NCBI RefSeq assembly: GCF_035958815.1
Contig: NZ_CP108383.1
Span: forward strand, 5,642,001-5,706,000
Direction: 5' to 3'
DNA length: 64,000 nucleotides
DNA from: Nocardia sp. NBC_01327
Lineage (GTDB): Bacteria; Actinomycetota; Actinomycetes; Mycobacteriales; Mycobacteriaceae
The translations under genes were made by a program, and so were the position numbers. Every line of letters begins with the position of its first letter. Position 1 is the first letter of the stretch. Below the pieces are notes generated by a model, which had not been told where the DNA came from, did no database searches, and was given only the letters and a program-made list of their open reading frames with translations. Of this stretch, positions 47,463 to 56,341 are shown piece after piece.

Positions 47463-49154
47463 ATGGTGACCAATCTCGACCACGCCGACGAACTGGCCGC
47501 ACCGCTGGATCTGCTGCTGACCAGTTCGGCCGTCGGCATCGGACGCCGCATGCTGCCCAATAATTCCTGGAGCCGCCTGGCCGTGCAGCTGGCCCGCCGC
47601 CCCGGCGTGGTCGGCGGGCGGGTGTCGAGCCTGGGCCAGGAGCTGGTGGATATCGCGCGGGGGCGCTCGCAGCGGGCTCCGGCCAAGGCGGACAAGCGTT
47701 TCGCCGATCCGGCCTGGCAGGGCAATCCGCTGCTCAAGCGCAGTATGCAGGCGTACCTGGCGGCCGGCGATACCGCCGAGCAGCTGCTGACGGACGCGCA
47801 TCTGGACTGGCGCGACGACGAGTGGATGCGCTTTGTGGTCGACAATGTGCTCGAAGGTCTGTCGCCGAGCAATAATCCGCTGCTCAATCCGCTGGGGTGG
47901 AAGGCGCTGATCGATACCGGCGGGCTCAGCGCGGTGCGCGGACTGCGGCACTTCGCCGGTGATATGGCCAGTGCGCCGAGGGTTCCCGCCATGGTCGAGG
48001 CGAACGCGTTCACCCTCGGCGAGAATGTCGCCGCCACAAAGGGATCGGTGGTGCTGCGCACCGAGGTCTTCGAACTGATCCAGTACGCGCCGCAGACCGA
48101 CAAGGTGCGCACCATCCCGCTGCTCATGGTGCCGCCGGTGATCAACAAGTACTACGTCATGGATATCGCACCCGGGCGCAGCATGATCGAATACTTCCTC
48201 TCACAGGGACAGCAGGTGTTCGCCATCTCCTGGCGCAATCCCACCGCCGCACAACGTGATTGGGGATTCGACACCTACGGGCAGGCCATTGTCGACGCGA
48301 TGGACGCCGTCGAGCGGATCACCGGGTGCGAACGCACGCATCTGCAGGCGTCCTGCTCCGGCGGGATTCTCGCGGCCATGACCGCGGCGCACCTCACCGA
48401 GATCGGCCAGGATCACCGGCTGGCGAGCCTGACGCTCATGGTGACCGTGCTCGATCAGAGCCACGCCGGATTCGCCGCGGCCGCCATCGACGAGGAGACC
48501 GCCAAGATGGCCATCGCGGTCTCGGCGCGCAAGGGTTATCTGGACGGGCGCGCGCTCGCCGAGGTGTTCGCCTGGCTGCGGCCCACCGATCTGGTGTGGC
48601 GGTACTGGGTCAACAACTATCTGCAGGGCCGCGCGCCGGCCGCGTTCGATGTGCTGTTCTGGAATGCCGACACCACCCGGATGGCGGCGGCGCTGCACCG
48701 CGATATGGTCATGCTGGGCGTGCACAATGCGCTGACCGTGCCGAATTCGGTGCGCATGCTCGGGACGCCCGTGGATCTGTCCCGGATCACCGTCGACAGT
48801 TATGTGGTCGCCGGGCTCACCGATCACATCTCGCCGTGGCAGGCCTGCTATCGCAGCGCCCGGCTGCTGGGCAGCAAGGATCTGCGGTTCGTCCTGTCCA
48901 CCAGCGGGCATATCGCCGCACTGGTCAATCCGCCGGGAAATCCCAAGGCCGCCTTCCGCATCGGGCCCACCGACCAGGCCGATCCGGGCGCGTGGGTGGA
49001 TGCCGCACCGCAGCAATCGGGTTCGTGGTGGCCGGACTTCACACTCTGGCTCGCCGATCGCAGCGGACCGCAGAAGGATGCGCCCGCCACCCTCGGGACC
49101 GCGGAGCTGCCGCCCCTGCAACCTGCTCCCGGAAAATACGTACTCGCTCACTGA
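47463..49154 (+). CDS. phaC: Poly(3-hydroxyalkanoate) synthase-like protein (PhaC)
   Basis: A 563-residue PhaC-family alpha/beta protein. The nucleophile box is ASCSGG with C298, where the synthase consensus is G/S-x-C-x-G/A-G, so the first position is changed to Ala. D454 (GLTDHISPW) and H483 (SGHIAALVNPP) complete the Cys-Asp-His triad. W and the N-terminal PhaC_N-type region (DPAWQGNPLLKRSMQAYL) are recognisable. Synthases join 3-hydroxyacyl-CoA units into polyester on granules. The ATG follows AGGAG by nine bases and comes four bases after the FadD stop. Downstream PhaJ- and PhaZ-like genes support a PHA role. Confidence 0.85.
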   Translation: MVTNLDHADELAAPLDLLLTSSAVGIGRRMLPNNSWSRLAVQLARRPGVVGGRVSSLGQELVDIARGRSQRAPAKADKRFADPAWQGNPLLKRSMQAYLAAGDTAEQLLTDAHLDWRDDEWMRFVVDNVLEGLSPSNNPLLNPLGWKALIDTGGLSAVRGLRHFAGDMASAPRVPAMVEANAFTLGENVAATKGSVVLRTEVFELIQYAPQTDKVRTIPLLMVPPVINKYYVMDIAPGRSMIEYFLSQGQQVFAISWRNPTAAQRDWGFDTYGQAIVDAMDAVERITGCERTHLQASCSGGILAAMTAAHLTEIGQDHRLASLTLMVTVLDQSHAGFAAAAIDEETAKMAIAVSARKGYLDGRALAEVFAWLRPTDLVWRYWVNNYLQGRAPAAFDVLFWNADTTRMAAALHRDMVMLGVHNALTVPNSVRMLGTPVDLSRITVDSYVVAGLTDHISPWQACYRSARLLGSKDLRFVLSTSGHIAALVNPPGNPKAAFRIGPTDQADPGAWVDAAPQQSGSWWPDFTLWLADRSGPQKDAPATLGTAELPPLQPAPGKYVLAH

Positions 49155-49164
49155 AAGGTTCGCC

Positions 49165-49617
49165 ATGACAACACAACTCGACAGTCCGGCCGATCTCATC
49201 GGGCTCGCCGGACAGCAGCTCGGCACCACCGAGTGGAGGGAGATCACCCAGCCGCAGGTCGATCGGTTCGCCGAGGCCACCGGCGATCACCAATGGATAC
49301 ATACCGATCCGCAGCGAGCGGCGACCGGGCCGTTCCACGGGACCATCGCCCACGGGTATCTCACACTGTCCCTCGCGCCCGTGGTCATCTCCGACGTCCT
49401 CGAGATCCGCGAGCTCACCGCGGCGCTGAACTACGGCTTGAACAAGGTGCGCTTTCCCGCGCCGGTGCCGGTGGGTTCGAAGATCCGGGCGGTGGTGACG
49501 CTGAATGCCGCGCAGCAGAAGACCTCCGGGGTGGAGGCGGTATTCGGGCTCACCTACGAGATCGACGGCGGTACCCGTCCGGCCTGCGTCGCCGACGTCG
49601 TGGTGCTCTACCCGTGA
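49165..49617 (+). CDS. phaJ: MaoC-like (R)-specific enoyl-CoA hydratase (PhaJ-like)
   Basis: A 150-residue hotdog hydratase with the hydratase-2 motif ATGDHQWIHTDPQRA (Asp and His catalytic pair) followed by TIAHGYLTLSL. Such enzymes hydrate enoyl-CoA from beta-oxidation to (R)-3-hydroxyacyl-CoA, the substrate of PHA synthase. Position directly after phaC and before the depolymerase-like gene fits PhaJ, though single-domain MaoC proteins also serve other lipid routes. A GAAAGG site precedes the ATG; its stop overlaps the next GTG start by four bases. Confidence 0.87.
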   Translation: MTTQLDSPADLIGLAGQQLGTTEWREITQPQVDRFAEATGDHQWIHTDPQRAATGPFHGTIAHGYLTLSLAPVVISDVLEIRELTAALNYGLNKVRFPAPVPVGSKIRAVVTLNAAQQKTSGVEAVFGLTYEIDGGTRPACVADVVVLYP

Positions 49618-50450
49618 GCGCCCCGGTGCCCGCCGATGCCGTCGAGCAGCGACTGATCGCCGTCGTGGGACAGCAGATCCGGGTCAGCGTGCGCTGGGGC
49701 TCGGGTGTTCCGCTGGTGCTGTGCAATGGCATCGGGGCCGCACTGGAGGTCTTCGATCCTTTCGTAGCCGCGTTGGATCCGGCGACCACGGTGGTGCGGT
49801 TCGATGTGCCGGGCAGCGGCGGATCACCGAATTCGCCGCTGCCGTACGGGTTTCCGTATCTCGCCGCGGTGCTTCGGGAAGTCCTGCGCAAGCTGGGCAT
49901 CAATGGGCAGGTCGACGTGCTCGGCCTGTCCTGGGGTGGCGCGCTCGCCCAGCAGTACGCCTTCCAGAATCCGCGCCGATGCCGCAGGCTGGTGCTGGTC
50001 TCCACCGGTACCGGCGTCCTCATGGTGCCGGGGCGACCGCGGGCGCTGCTGAAAATGCTGACCCCGCACCGCTTTCTGGATCACCGGTACGCCGCGGGCA
50101 TTGCGGGCGAACTCTACGGCGGCACCGTCCGCCATGACGCCGCCATTGTCGAGCAGCTGTTCGACCGGCAGTTGATGGCCGGATCGCGGATCGGCTATCT
50201 GCATCAGCTGCTGGCCGGATCGGTGTGGACGAGCCTGTTCGCACTGCCGCTCATCCGCCAGCCCACCCTGATCCTGGCCGGCACCGACGATCCGATCATT
50301 CCGGTGGTCAATGCCCGCATCATGGGCCGGTTGCTGCCGCATGCGACCGTGCACCTGCATGCGGGCGGGCACGTCGACCTGATCACCAATGCCGGTGCGC
50401 TGGCCCCGGTGATCGAAGCCTTCCGCACCGAGAGAAATGAACGGCCATGA
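49614..50450 (+). CDS. phaZ: Alpha/beta hydrolase, intracellular PHA depolymerase-like (PhaZ)
   Basis: A 278-residue serine hydrolase. The nucleophile motif GLSWGGALAQQYAF and following RRCRRLVLVST are strikingly like the mcl-PHA depolymerase PhaZ of pseudomonads, as is the C-terminal LILAGTDDPIIPVVNAR...GHVDLIT arrangement of Asp and His. It should release hydroxyacids from stored polyester. It overlaps the upstream hydratase (GTGA) and the downstream dehydrogenase (ATGA), so synthesis and mobilisation genes are translationally coupled. A general esterase role remains possible. Confidence 0.8.
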   Translation: MSAPVPADAVEQRLIAVVGQQIRVSVRWGSGVPLVLCNGIGAALEVFDPFVAALDPATTVVRFDVPGSGGSPNSPLPYGFPYLAAVLREVLRKLGINGQVDVLGLSWGGALAQQYAFQNPRRCRRLVLVSTGTGVLMVPGRPRALLKMLTPHRFLDHRYAAGIAGELYGGTVRHDAAIVEQLFDRQLMAGSRIGYLHQLLAGSVWTSLFALPLIRQPTLILAGTDDPIIPVVNARIMGRLLPHATVHLHAGGHVDLITNAGALAPVIEAFRTERNERP

Positions 50451-51628
50451 GTACCTCCCCCATCGACAGCGCCGACTTCTACGCCCTCGAGGACCTGCTC
50501 GACGACAGCGAAACCAAAGTCCTGCACCGGGTCCGGGAATTCATGAAGACCGAGGTGGAGCCGATCATCAATCAGCACTGGCAGCGCGGCAGCTTCCCGT
50601 TCGAGATCGTGCCGGGCTTCCGGCAACTCGGCATCGCGGGGCTGCCCTATCAGGGATTCGGTTGTCCGGGAAGGTCTTTCCTGCTCGACGGCATGGTCGC
50701 GATGGAGCTGGCCCGCACCGATCCGTCCATCGCCACCTTCGCCGGTGTGCACGGGGGCCTGTCCATGGGCTCGATCTACCTGTGCGGCAACGATGCCCAG
50801 CGCGAGCGGTTCCTGCCCGCCATGGCGCGGCTGGAGCGGATCGGCGCCTTCGGGCTGACCGAACCGGAGGTCGGATCCGGCGCGTCGGGGGGTCTGCGCA
50901 CCACCGCGCGGCGCGAGGGCGATACCTGGGTGCTCAACGGCCGCAAGAAGTGGATCGGCAACGCCACCTTCGGCGATCTCACCGTCATCTGGGCCAAGGA
51001 TCTTGCCGACGGCCAGGTCAAAGGGTTTGTGGTGGACAACAGCAGCCCCGGATTCCACACCGAGAAGCTCGAGGACAAGATCGCGCTGCGGGTGGTGCAG
51101 AACGCGCTCATCACCCTCACCGATGTCCGGGTGCCCGAGGCCGATCGACTGCAGCACGCCGACAGCTTCCGCGACACCGCCGCGGTGTTGCGCATGACGC
51201 GCGCGGGCGTGGCCTGGATGGCGGTCGGCTGCGCCCGCGGCGCCTACGAGAACGCCCTGCGCTATGCCCTGGAACGTGAGCAGTTCGGCCGCCCCATCGC
51301 CGGATTCCAGCTCGTACAGGACCTTCTGGTGCGCATGCTCGGCAATATCACCTCGTCCTGGGCGCTGTGCGCGCGGCTGTCTCAGCTACAGGACCAGGGC
51401 CGCGCCGAGGACCGCCACTCCTCGCTGGCCAAAGCCTGGTGCACCGTGCGCATGCGTGAAACCGTCGGCTGGGCACGGGAATTGATGGGCGGCAATGGAA
51501 TTCTGCTGGAACACAATGTCGGCCGCTTCGTCGCCGACGCCGAGGCCATCTACTCCTACGAGGGCACGCGGGAGATGAACACCCTCATCGTGGGCCGCGC
51601 CATCACCGGGTTGAGCGCATTCGTCTGA
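50447..51628 (+). CDS. Acyl-CoA dehydrogenase (glutaryl-CoA dehydrogenase-like clade)
   Basis: A 393-residue FAD enzyme with all ACAD elements: FGLTEPEVGSGASG and WIGNATFGD flavin motifs, REQFGRPIAGFQLVQD, RELMGGNGILLE and the catalytic glutamate in IYSYEGTREMN. It should oxidise an acyl-CoA to the enoyl-CoA that the adjacent MaoC-type hydratase can use. The ATG overlaps the PhaZ-like stop. It is the last gene of the FadD-PhaC-PhaJ-PhaZ operon, linking beta-oxidation to polymer supply. Confidence 0.9.
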   Translation: MSTSPIDSADFYALEDLLDDSETKVLHRVREFMKTEVEPIINQHWQRGSFPFEIVPGFRQLGIAGLPYQGFGCPGRSFLLDGMVAMELARTDPSIATFAGVHGGLSMGSIYLCGNDAQRERFLPAMARLERIGAFGLTEPEVGSGASGGLRTTARREGDTWVLNGRKKWIGNATFGDLTVIWAKDLADGQVKGFVVDNSSPGFHTEKLEDKIALRVVQNALITLTDVRVPEADRLQHADSFRDTAAVLRMTRAGVAWMAVGCARGAYENALRYALEREQFGRPIAGFQLVQDLLVRMLGNITSSWALCARLSQLQDQGRAEDRHSSLAKAWCTVRMRETVGWARELMGGNGILLEHNVGRFVADAEAIYSYEGTREMNTLIVGRAITGLSAFV

Positions 51629-51706
51629 GCGCATGCGCCGGAGCGGTCGAGGATGGCGGTGCGGACATCACCATCCTCGATACCGAACGCTCTCGGCTCA
51701 GCAGAC

Positions 51707-52594
51707 TCACTGTGCCGTACGGGCGTAGCTGCCGAATTCCAGTTCTTCGAGCACGGTGGGCCGCTGCGGAGTCCAACCGAGCACCGATCGCACGCGCTCG
51801 GCCCTGGTCTGCTGGTCCAAGAGCAAGGCATCGGCCAGGTAGGCGCCGATGCGATCGCGTGCCGCCTCATCTGATTCGGTGACTACGCCGGGCGCCCCGG
51901 CCGCGCGGGCGGCCGCCTCGGCCATGGCGCGGACGGTGGGGTTGTCACCGCTGGCCGCGATGAACCGGCCACTGGCAGTGGATGATTCGATCACGCGGAG
52001 AAACACCTCCGCCAGGTCTGCCGCGTGAATCGTTCCCCAGTGCTGCCGACCGGAACCGATCGTGGTGAGCCTGCCCTCGCTGTCCTTCGGCGCGCCCGCA
52101 ATAAGATTCGGAAGTCCGCCCCCGTCTCCATAGACGCCCGCCGAGGAGATGATCGATACCCGGGCGCCCGGAATATCAAGCGCCTGTTGGCAGATCGCCG
52201 GTCGCCAGGCGACCAGCGCGGGCGGGTCGAACGGCTGATCCTCGACGATATCGGTCCCCGAACCGAACTCCCACATACCGGCGATATGCGCGTACGGCTT
52301 GCCGGTATCACCGAACGCCCGGGCGACGGCGCGCACCACGGCCGCATCGAATTCGGCGGCGGTCTGATCGCCCGGCGTGGCAGCGTGTATCGCGCCGTCG
52401 GCCTGGCGCAGCGCCTCGACGAGAAACGTCTCATCGGTGATCGCGCCGATCACCGGGGTCACCCTGTCGGACTTGACCTTCGCCGCGCTTTCCTCACTGC
52501 GGACGACCGCTGTCACGGTATGCCCCGCACCGGTCAGGGCGCTCGAAATGTGCGAACCGACATATCCGGTCGCACCGGTGAGCAGAATATCCAT
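51707..52594 (-). CDS. NAD-dependent epimerase/dehydratase-like SDR
   Basis: A 295-residue extended/atypical SDR: TGATGYVGS nucleotide loop at residues 6-14, a region with SSAGVYGDGGG where the serine and YxxxK-like tyrosine lie, and C-terminal GWTPQRPTVLEEL typical of nucleoside-diphosphate-sugar epimerase-like proteins. The usual YxxxK lysine is not evident, so a binding or regulatory NmrA-like role is possible. ATG is chosen over a GTG three codons earlier. It is convergent with the acyl-CoA dehydrogenase gene. Confidence 0.85.
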   Translation of the reverse strand: MDILLTGATGYVGSHISSALTGAGHTVTAVVRSEESAAKVKSDRVTPVIGAITDETFLVEALRQADGAIHAATPGDQTAAEFDAAVVRAVARAFGDTGKPYAHIAGMWEFGSGTDIVEDQPFDPPALVAWRPAICQQALDIPGARVSIISSAGVYGDGGGLPNLIAGAPKDSEGRLTTIGSGRQHWGTIHAADLAEVFLRVIESSTASGRFIAASGDNPTVRAMAEAAARAAGAPGVVTESDEAARDRIGAYLADALLLDQQTRAERVRSVLGWTPQRPTVLEELEFGSYARTAQ

Positions 52595-52764
52595 GAATCT
52601 CACCGCTCCCCGGTGATCGGGGACGCGTTCCGGACGATCTCCTTATTACCCACTGCCGTTCTCCTCCTACGCTCGGCCGCGCCGTCAGGCACTGGATCGA
52701 GCCTCGCAGCCGAGGAGGTGAGCGGTCGTCACCTGATTCCGGTGAACGTGGGTATCTCGCCGGG

Positions 52765-53232
52765 CTACGGTGTGCTGGTGCGGGTTTCGGTCCAGTCGAC
52801 CATGAGGCGGCGCTCCGCGAAGAGCCATTCGCCGTCGTTCTTGACGAACTGGTCGATATAGCGGATGGAAGCGATCATGAGTGAGCGCCCGCCGTCCTCG
52901 TCGAAGGACAGGTGATGGGCCAGGCAGTAGCTTTCACCGGTCGCATGATCACCGGCCAGGGCGACCGAACTCTGGCCGTTGAAGTGTGTGGTCCTGGCGT
53001 AGACGTTCAGATTGTCGAAGACCGGGACGAGGGCATCGCGGCCGTGCAGATCCTGGGTCGGTTCGGCCGAGGAGGAGTCCATGAACACCAGGAAGTGGGT
53101 GTCCGGGGTGAAGAGCGCGAGCTGTCCCTCGGCGTCGCGGTGGTCGGCGCAGTGGGCGTAGGCGTCGATCAGCCCGCGAATGGCGAGACGGTCGGCGGCG
53201 TCCTGGGGCGAGAGTGTCGAGTGGGAGGTCAT
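52765..53232 (-). CDS. SnoaL/NTF2-like fold protein
   Basis: A 155-residue NTF2-superfamily protein: N-terminal helices (LAIRGLIDAYAHCADHRDAE), the strand LFTPDTHFLVFM and C-terminal beta strands with LFAERRLMVDW. Members include steroid isomerase-, dehydratase- and dioxygenase-subunit-like enzymes, or mere binding proteins; catalytic residues cannot be assigned with confidence. AAGGGGATCC precedes the ATG. It is divergent from the MalT-like regulator gene by 128 nt and may be its target. Confidence 0.82.
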   Translation of the reverse strand: MTSHSTLSPQDAADRLAIRGLIDAYAHCADHRDAEGQLALFTPDTHFLVFMDSSSAEPTQDLHGRDALVPVFDNLNVYARTTHFNGQSSVALAGDHATGESYCLAHHLSFDEDGGRSLMIASIRYIDQFVKNDGEWLFAERRLMVDWTETRTSTP

Positions 53233-53360
53233 CGGATCCCCTTCGTGCCTGTGGAGCACTGATTGACAGCTATATCAAAGCACTATCACTCGGCGGGGCA
53301 CGATCCGGTGACGTGTGCACCGGGCGCGAATTAAGCTGGCGCAGGTCAGGAGGAGGGCAG

Positions 53361-55997
53361 ATGACTCGTTCGCCTGTATCCGGTCGATCCGGCCTGATCG
53401 ATCGCCGCGCGCTGGTCGCCGCGCTCGATCGCGGCACGGACAAGCCCGTGACGATCATCTCCGCACCCGCGGGCAGCGGCAAGACCTCGCTGCTGCGCAG
53501 CTGGGCGGAGGGGCCGGGACGTACGCGGCGGATCGCCTTCGTCACCGTGCGGCCCGGACAGCACGACGCGCAGCCCTTCTGGCTCGCACTGCTCGGCGCG
53601 GTCCGCGCCGCGGCAAGCGATGCGGGGCATGCCGTAATTCCCTCTGCCACACCCGATTTCAACGGCGATACCATGGCGGAGCGGCTGCTGGCCGAATTCT
53701 CCGAGGTCGACGGCACGCTCGTCCTCGTCATCGACGATCTGCACGAGATCGGTGCGCCCGAGACCTTCGAACAGCTCACCGCACTACTCACCGATCTCCC
53801 CCCGCACGTCCATGCGATCCTGGCCGCCCGCCGCGATCCCCCACTGCGCCTGCACCGCCTGCGCCTCGCCGGTGAATTGACCGAACTCCGCAGTGCGCAC
53901 CTGCGTTTCACCGAAATCGAGACGAGCCAATTCCTCACCGCCGCAGGTCTCACACTCCCGCACCGGGCGGCCGAACTGCTGCACCAGCGCACCGAAGGCT
54001 GGGTGGCCGGGCTGCGGCTGGCCGCGCTCTCCCTCGCCGATCACCCCGATCCGGAACGCTTCGTCGCGGAGTTCTCCGGCAGCGATCGGACCGTCGCGGA
54101 GTATCTGATCGCGGAGATGCTCGAACAGCAGCCCGCGCATGTGCAGCGGCTGCTGCTGCGCACCTCGCTGCTGGACCGGGTCAACGGTGAGCTGGCGGAT
54201 CTGCTGACGGGATCCGCCGGATCCGCACGCATACTGCTGGACCTGGAGGATGCGAACGCCTTCGTCGTCTCCCTCGATCCGGGCCGGATGTGGTTCCGCT
54301 ACCACCACCTCTTCCGTGGACTGCTGCGGCTGGAATTGCGCCGCACCGCGACCGCGGAGCTCCCCGGACTGCATGCGCGCGCCGCGCGGTGGCTGGCCGC
54401 GCACGGATACACCGCCGAGGCCATCGGGCACTTCCAGGCCGCGGGTGACTGGACCGAGGCGGCCGAGCTGCTCACCGAGCACGCACTGAGCCTGACCCTC
54501 GACGGGCGCGCGGGCACGGTCCGGGCGCTGCTGCGGTCGTTCCCGTCCGGGCCCGGCGAGAACTCGCCGGAACTGGCGCCGGTGTACGCGATCGCCGACC
54601 TGGACCAGCTCCGGCTGGACGAGGCCGCCGCACACCTGCATCTCGCCCGGTCCGCCGCAGCGGCCGCGCCACCGGACCGCCGGCATCGGCGGCAGCTGGC
54701 GATCCTCTCGCTCGAACTACTGCTCGCGCGGCTGCGGGGGCACTTCGACGGTGTTGTCGAACAGGTGAACTCGCTGCCCGCACCGGCGGCAGGGCAGTCC
54801 AATGCCGATATCGCGCTCGGCAGCGATCTGCGGACCATCGCGCTGCTGAATCTCGGTGTGGCAGAGTCCTGGTCGTTGCGCATGCCCGAGAGCGAGCGCC
54901 ACCTGCGGGAGGGCGCGGAGCTCGCCCGCGAGATCGGCCGCCCCTACCTGGAGGTCGCCTGCCGCGCCCAGCTGGGCTTCGCCGCGACCGCCCGCTCCCT
55001 CACCGAAGCTCGCCGATTCAGCAGCGCCGCAATCGCTTTGGCCGCCGAGCACGGGTGGGACGAGCAGCCGGTGATCGCCCCGGCGCTGGCGACGCTGGCC
55101 GGGACGATGATCTGGACCGGCGCATTCGACGAGGGCGAACACTGGCTGGACCGCGCGCTGCGGGTCACCCGGGAAGGCAGCGAACCGGGGCTGCGATTGC
55201 TGCTGCATCTGCTGGGCGGCATGCTGCACGCCGCGCGCGGCCGATACCGACAGGCGCTGGCGGAATTCGAGATCGCCGGACAGGTACAGGCGAATATGGC
55301 TGGGGAACACGCGCTCGCGGGCCGGGTCCTCGGGGGTGCGGTGGCCGCGCAGGCTCGGCTCGGCATGCCGGGGAAGGCACGCGCGACGCTCGCCGCGCTG
55401 GGCGGACAACACACGGACAACGGCGAAATCCGCACTGCGACAGCCATTGTGTGCCTGGCGGAGAACGATCCGGCGTCGGCACGCAGCACACTGCGGGCGG
55501 TGCTCGACGGGTCCGCGCCCGTCACCCACGACTTCACCCGCGTCGAGGCCCACCTCCTGAACGCGCTCGCCTGCCGCGCCGAGAAGGAGGACCGCGCGCT
55601 GCGCGCCGGCGTCGAGGCAGCGCTGGAGCTGGCCGAGCCGGAGCGCCTGATCCTGCCGTTCATTCTGACCGGCGGCTGGGAATTGCTGGAATCCGTTCCA
55701 GCACACAGCACTTCACATGCGGCATTGATCACCGATATTCTCGACGCCGCCCAGGGCAGCCCGCCGGCCCGCACCGTCGTACCACCCGCCGAGCACCTCA
55801 GCCCGACCGAACTGCGCCTGCTGCGCTATCTACCGACGAACCTCACCCGGCCCGAAATCGCCGGGGAGCTGTCGGTCTCGGTGAACACCGTCAACACCCA
55901 CATTCGCAATATCTACACCAAACTCGGCGTCACCGACCGCTCCACCGCCGTTCAGCGCGGCCGCGAACTGCATCTGCTGTCCGCCGGACGCACCTGA
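53361..55997 (+). CDS. LuxR family transcriptional regulator, MalT-like (STAND ATPase)
   Basis: An 878-residue regulator: N-terminal STAND nucleotide-binding domain with Walker A APAGSGKT (35-42) and Walker B LVLVIDDLHEI (near 125-130), a helical repeat region (about 380-790) for ligand or partner sensing, and a C-terminal LuxR helix-turn-helix (about 812-870, LTRPEIAGELSVSVNTVNTH). MalT-type proteins oligomerise with ATP and an inducer to activate transcription. GGAGGAGGG precedes the ATG. It diverges from the NTF2-like gene and is followed by a small conserved protein gene. Confidence 0.9.
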   Translation: MTRSPVSGRSGLIDRRALVAALDRGTDKPVTIISAPAGSGKTSLLRSWAEGPGRTRRIAFVTVRPGQHDAQPFWLALLGAVRAAASDAGHAVIPSATPDFNGDTMAERLLAEFSEVDGTLVLVIDDLHEIGAPETFEQLTALLTDLPPHVHAILAARRDPPLRLHRLRLAGELTELRSAHLRFTEIETSQFLTAAGLTLPHRAAELLHQRTEGWVAGLRLAALSLADHPDPERFVAEFSGSDRTVAEYLIAEMLEQQPAHVQRLLLRTSLLDRVNGELADLLTGSAGSARILLDLEDANAFVVSLDPGRMWFRYHHLFRGLLRLELRRTATAELPGLHARAARWLAAHGYTAEAIGHFQAAGDWTEAAELLTEHALSLTLDGRAGTVRALLRSFPSGPGENSPELAPVYAIADLDQLRLDEAAAHLHLARSAAAAAPPDRRHRRQLAILSLELLLARLRGHFDGVVEQVNSLPAPAAGQSNADIALGSDLRTIALLNLGVAESWSLRMPESERHLREGAELAREIGRPYLEVACRAQLGFAATARSLTEARRFSSAAIALAAEHGWDEQPVIAPALATLAGTMIWTGAFDEGEHWLDRALRVTREGSEPGLRLLLHLLGGMLHAARGRYRQALAEFEIAGQVQANMAGEHALAGRVLGGAVAAQARLGMPGKARATLAALGGQHTDNGEIRTATAIVCLAENDPASARSTLRAVLDGSAPVTHDFTRVEAHLLNALACRAEKEDRALRAGVEAALELAEPERLILPFILTGGWELLESVPAHSTSHAALITDILDAAQGSPPARTVVPPAEHLSPTELRLLRYLPTNLTRPEIAGELSVSVNTVNTHIRNIYTKLGVTDRSTAVQRGRELHLLSAGRT

Positions 55998-56060
55998 CGG
56001 CTATGGGCTCACCCGATTCCGGTGATGCCGATTCACCCTGGCCGCCAGCACAATTGCACC

Positions 56061-56318
56061 ATGGGCGACGACCCGAGCTACATCATGATCCGGGTCCGCG
56101 GGCATCTCGGCCCCACCGCCCTGGCCGCCTTCCCCCGGATGTCATGCCGCCATCAGGGCGCCGACAGCGTTCTCACCGGGCTCCTTCCCGACCGTTCCGC
56201 CCTCTACGGCGTCCTGGCCGAGATCGAAACCCTCGGCCTCGACCTGCTGGAGATGCGCAAGCTCCCACCGCCCCCGCAGTCACAGGAATTTGGCAGCTGC
56301 GGCGCAGCGGTGCTGTAG
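56061..56318 (+). CDS. Small conserved-looking protein downstream of MalT-like regulator
   Basis: An 85-residue protein with a ferredoxin-like or ACT-like strand-helix pattern: IMIRVRGHLGPTALAAFP, then VLTGLLPDRSALYGVLAEIETLGLDLLEM. I do not assign a named family, but the pattern matches small cytosolic proteins seen near actinobacterial regulators. The ATG lacks a clear ribosome site; a GTG at 56022 is the alternative. It lies between the LuxR-type regulator and a glycosyltransferase on the same strand. Confidence 0.65.
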   Translation: MGDDPSYIMIRVRGHLGPTALAAFPRMSCRHQGADSVLTGLLPDRSALYGVLAEIETLGLDLLEMRKLPPPPQSQEFGSCGAAVL

Positions 56319-56341
56319 GTGGGTGGCCGAATGTAGTTCCT

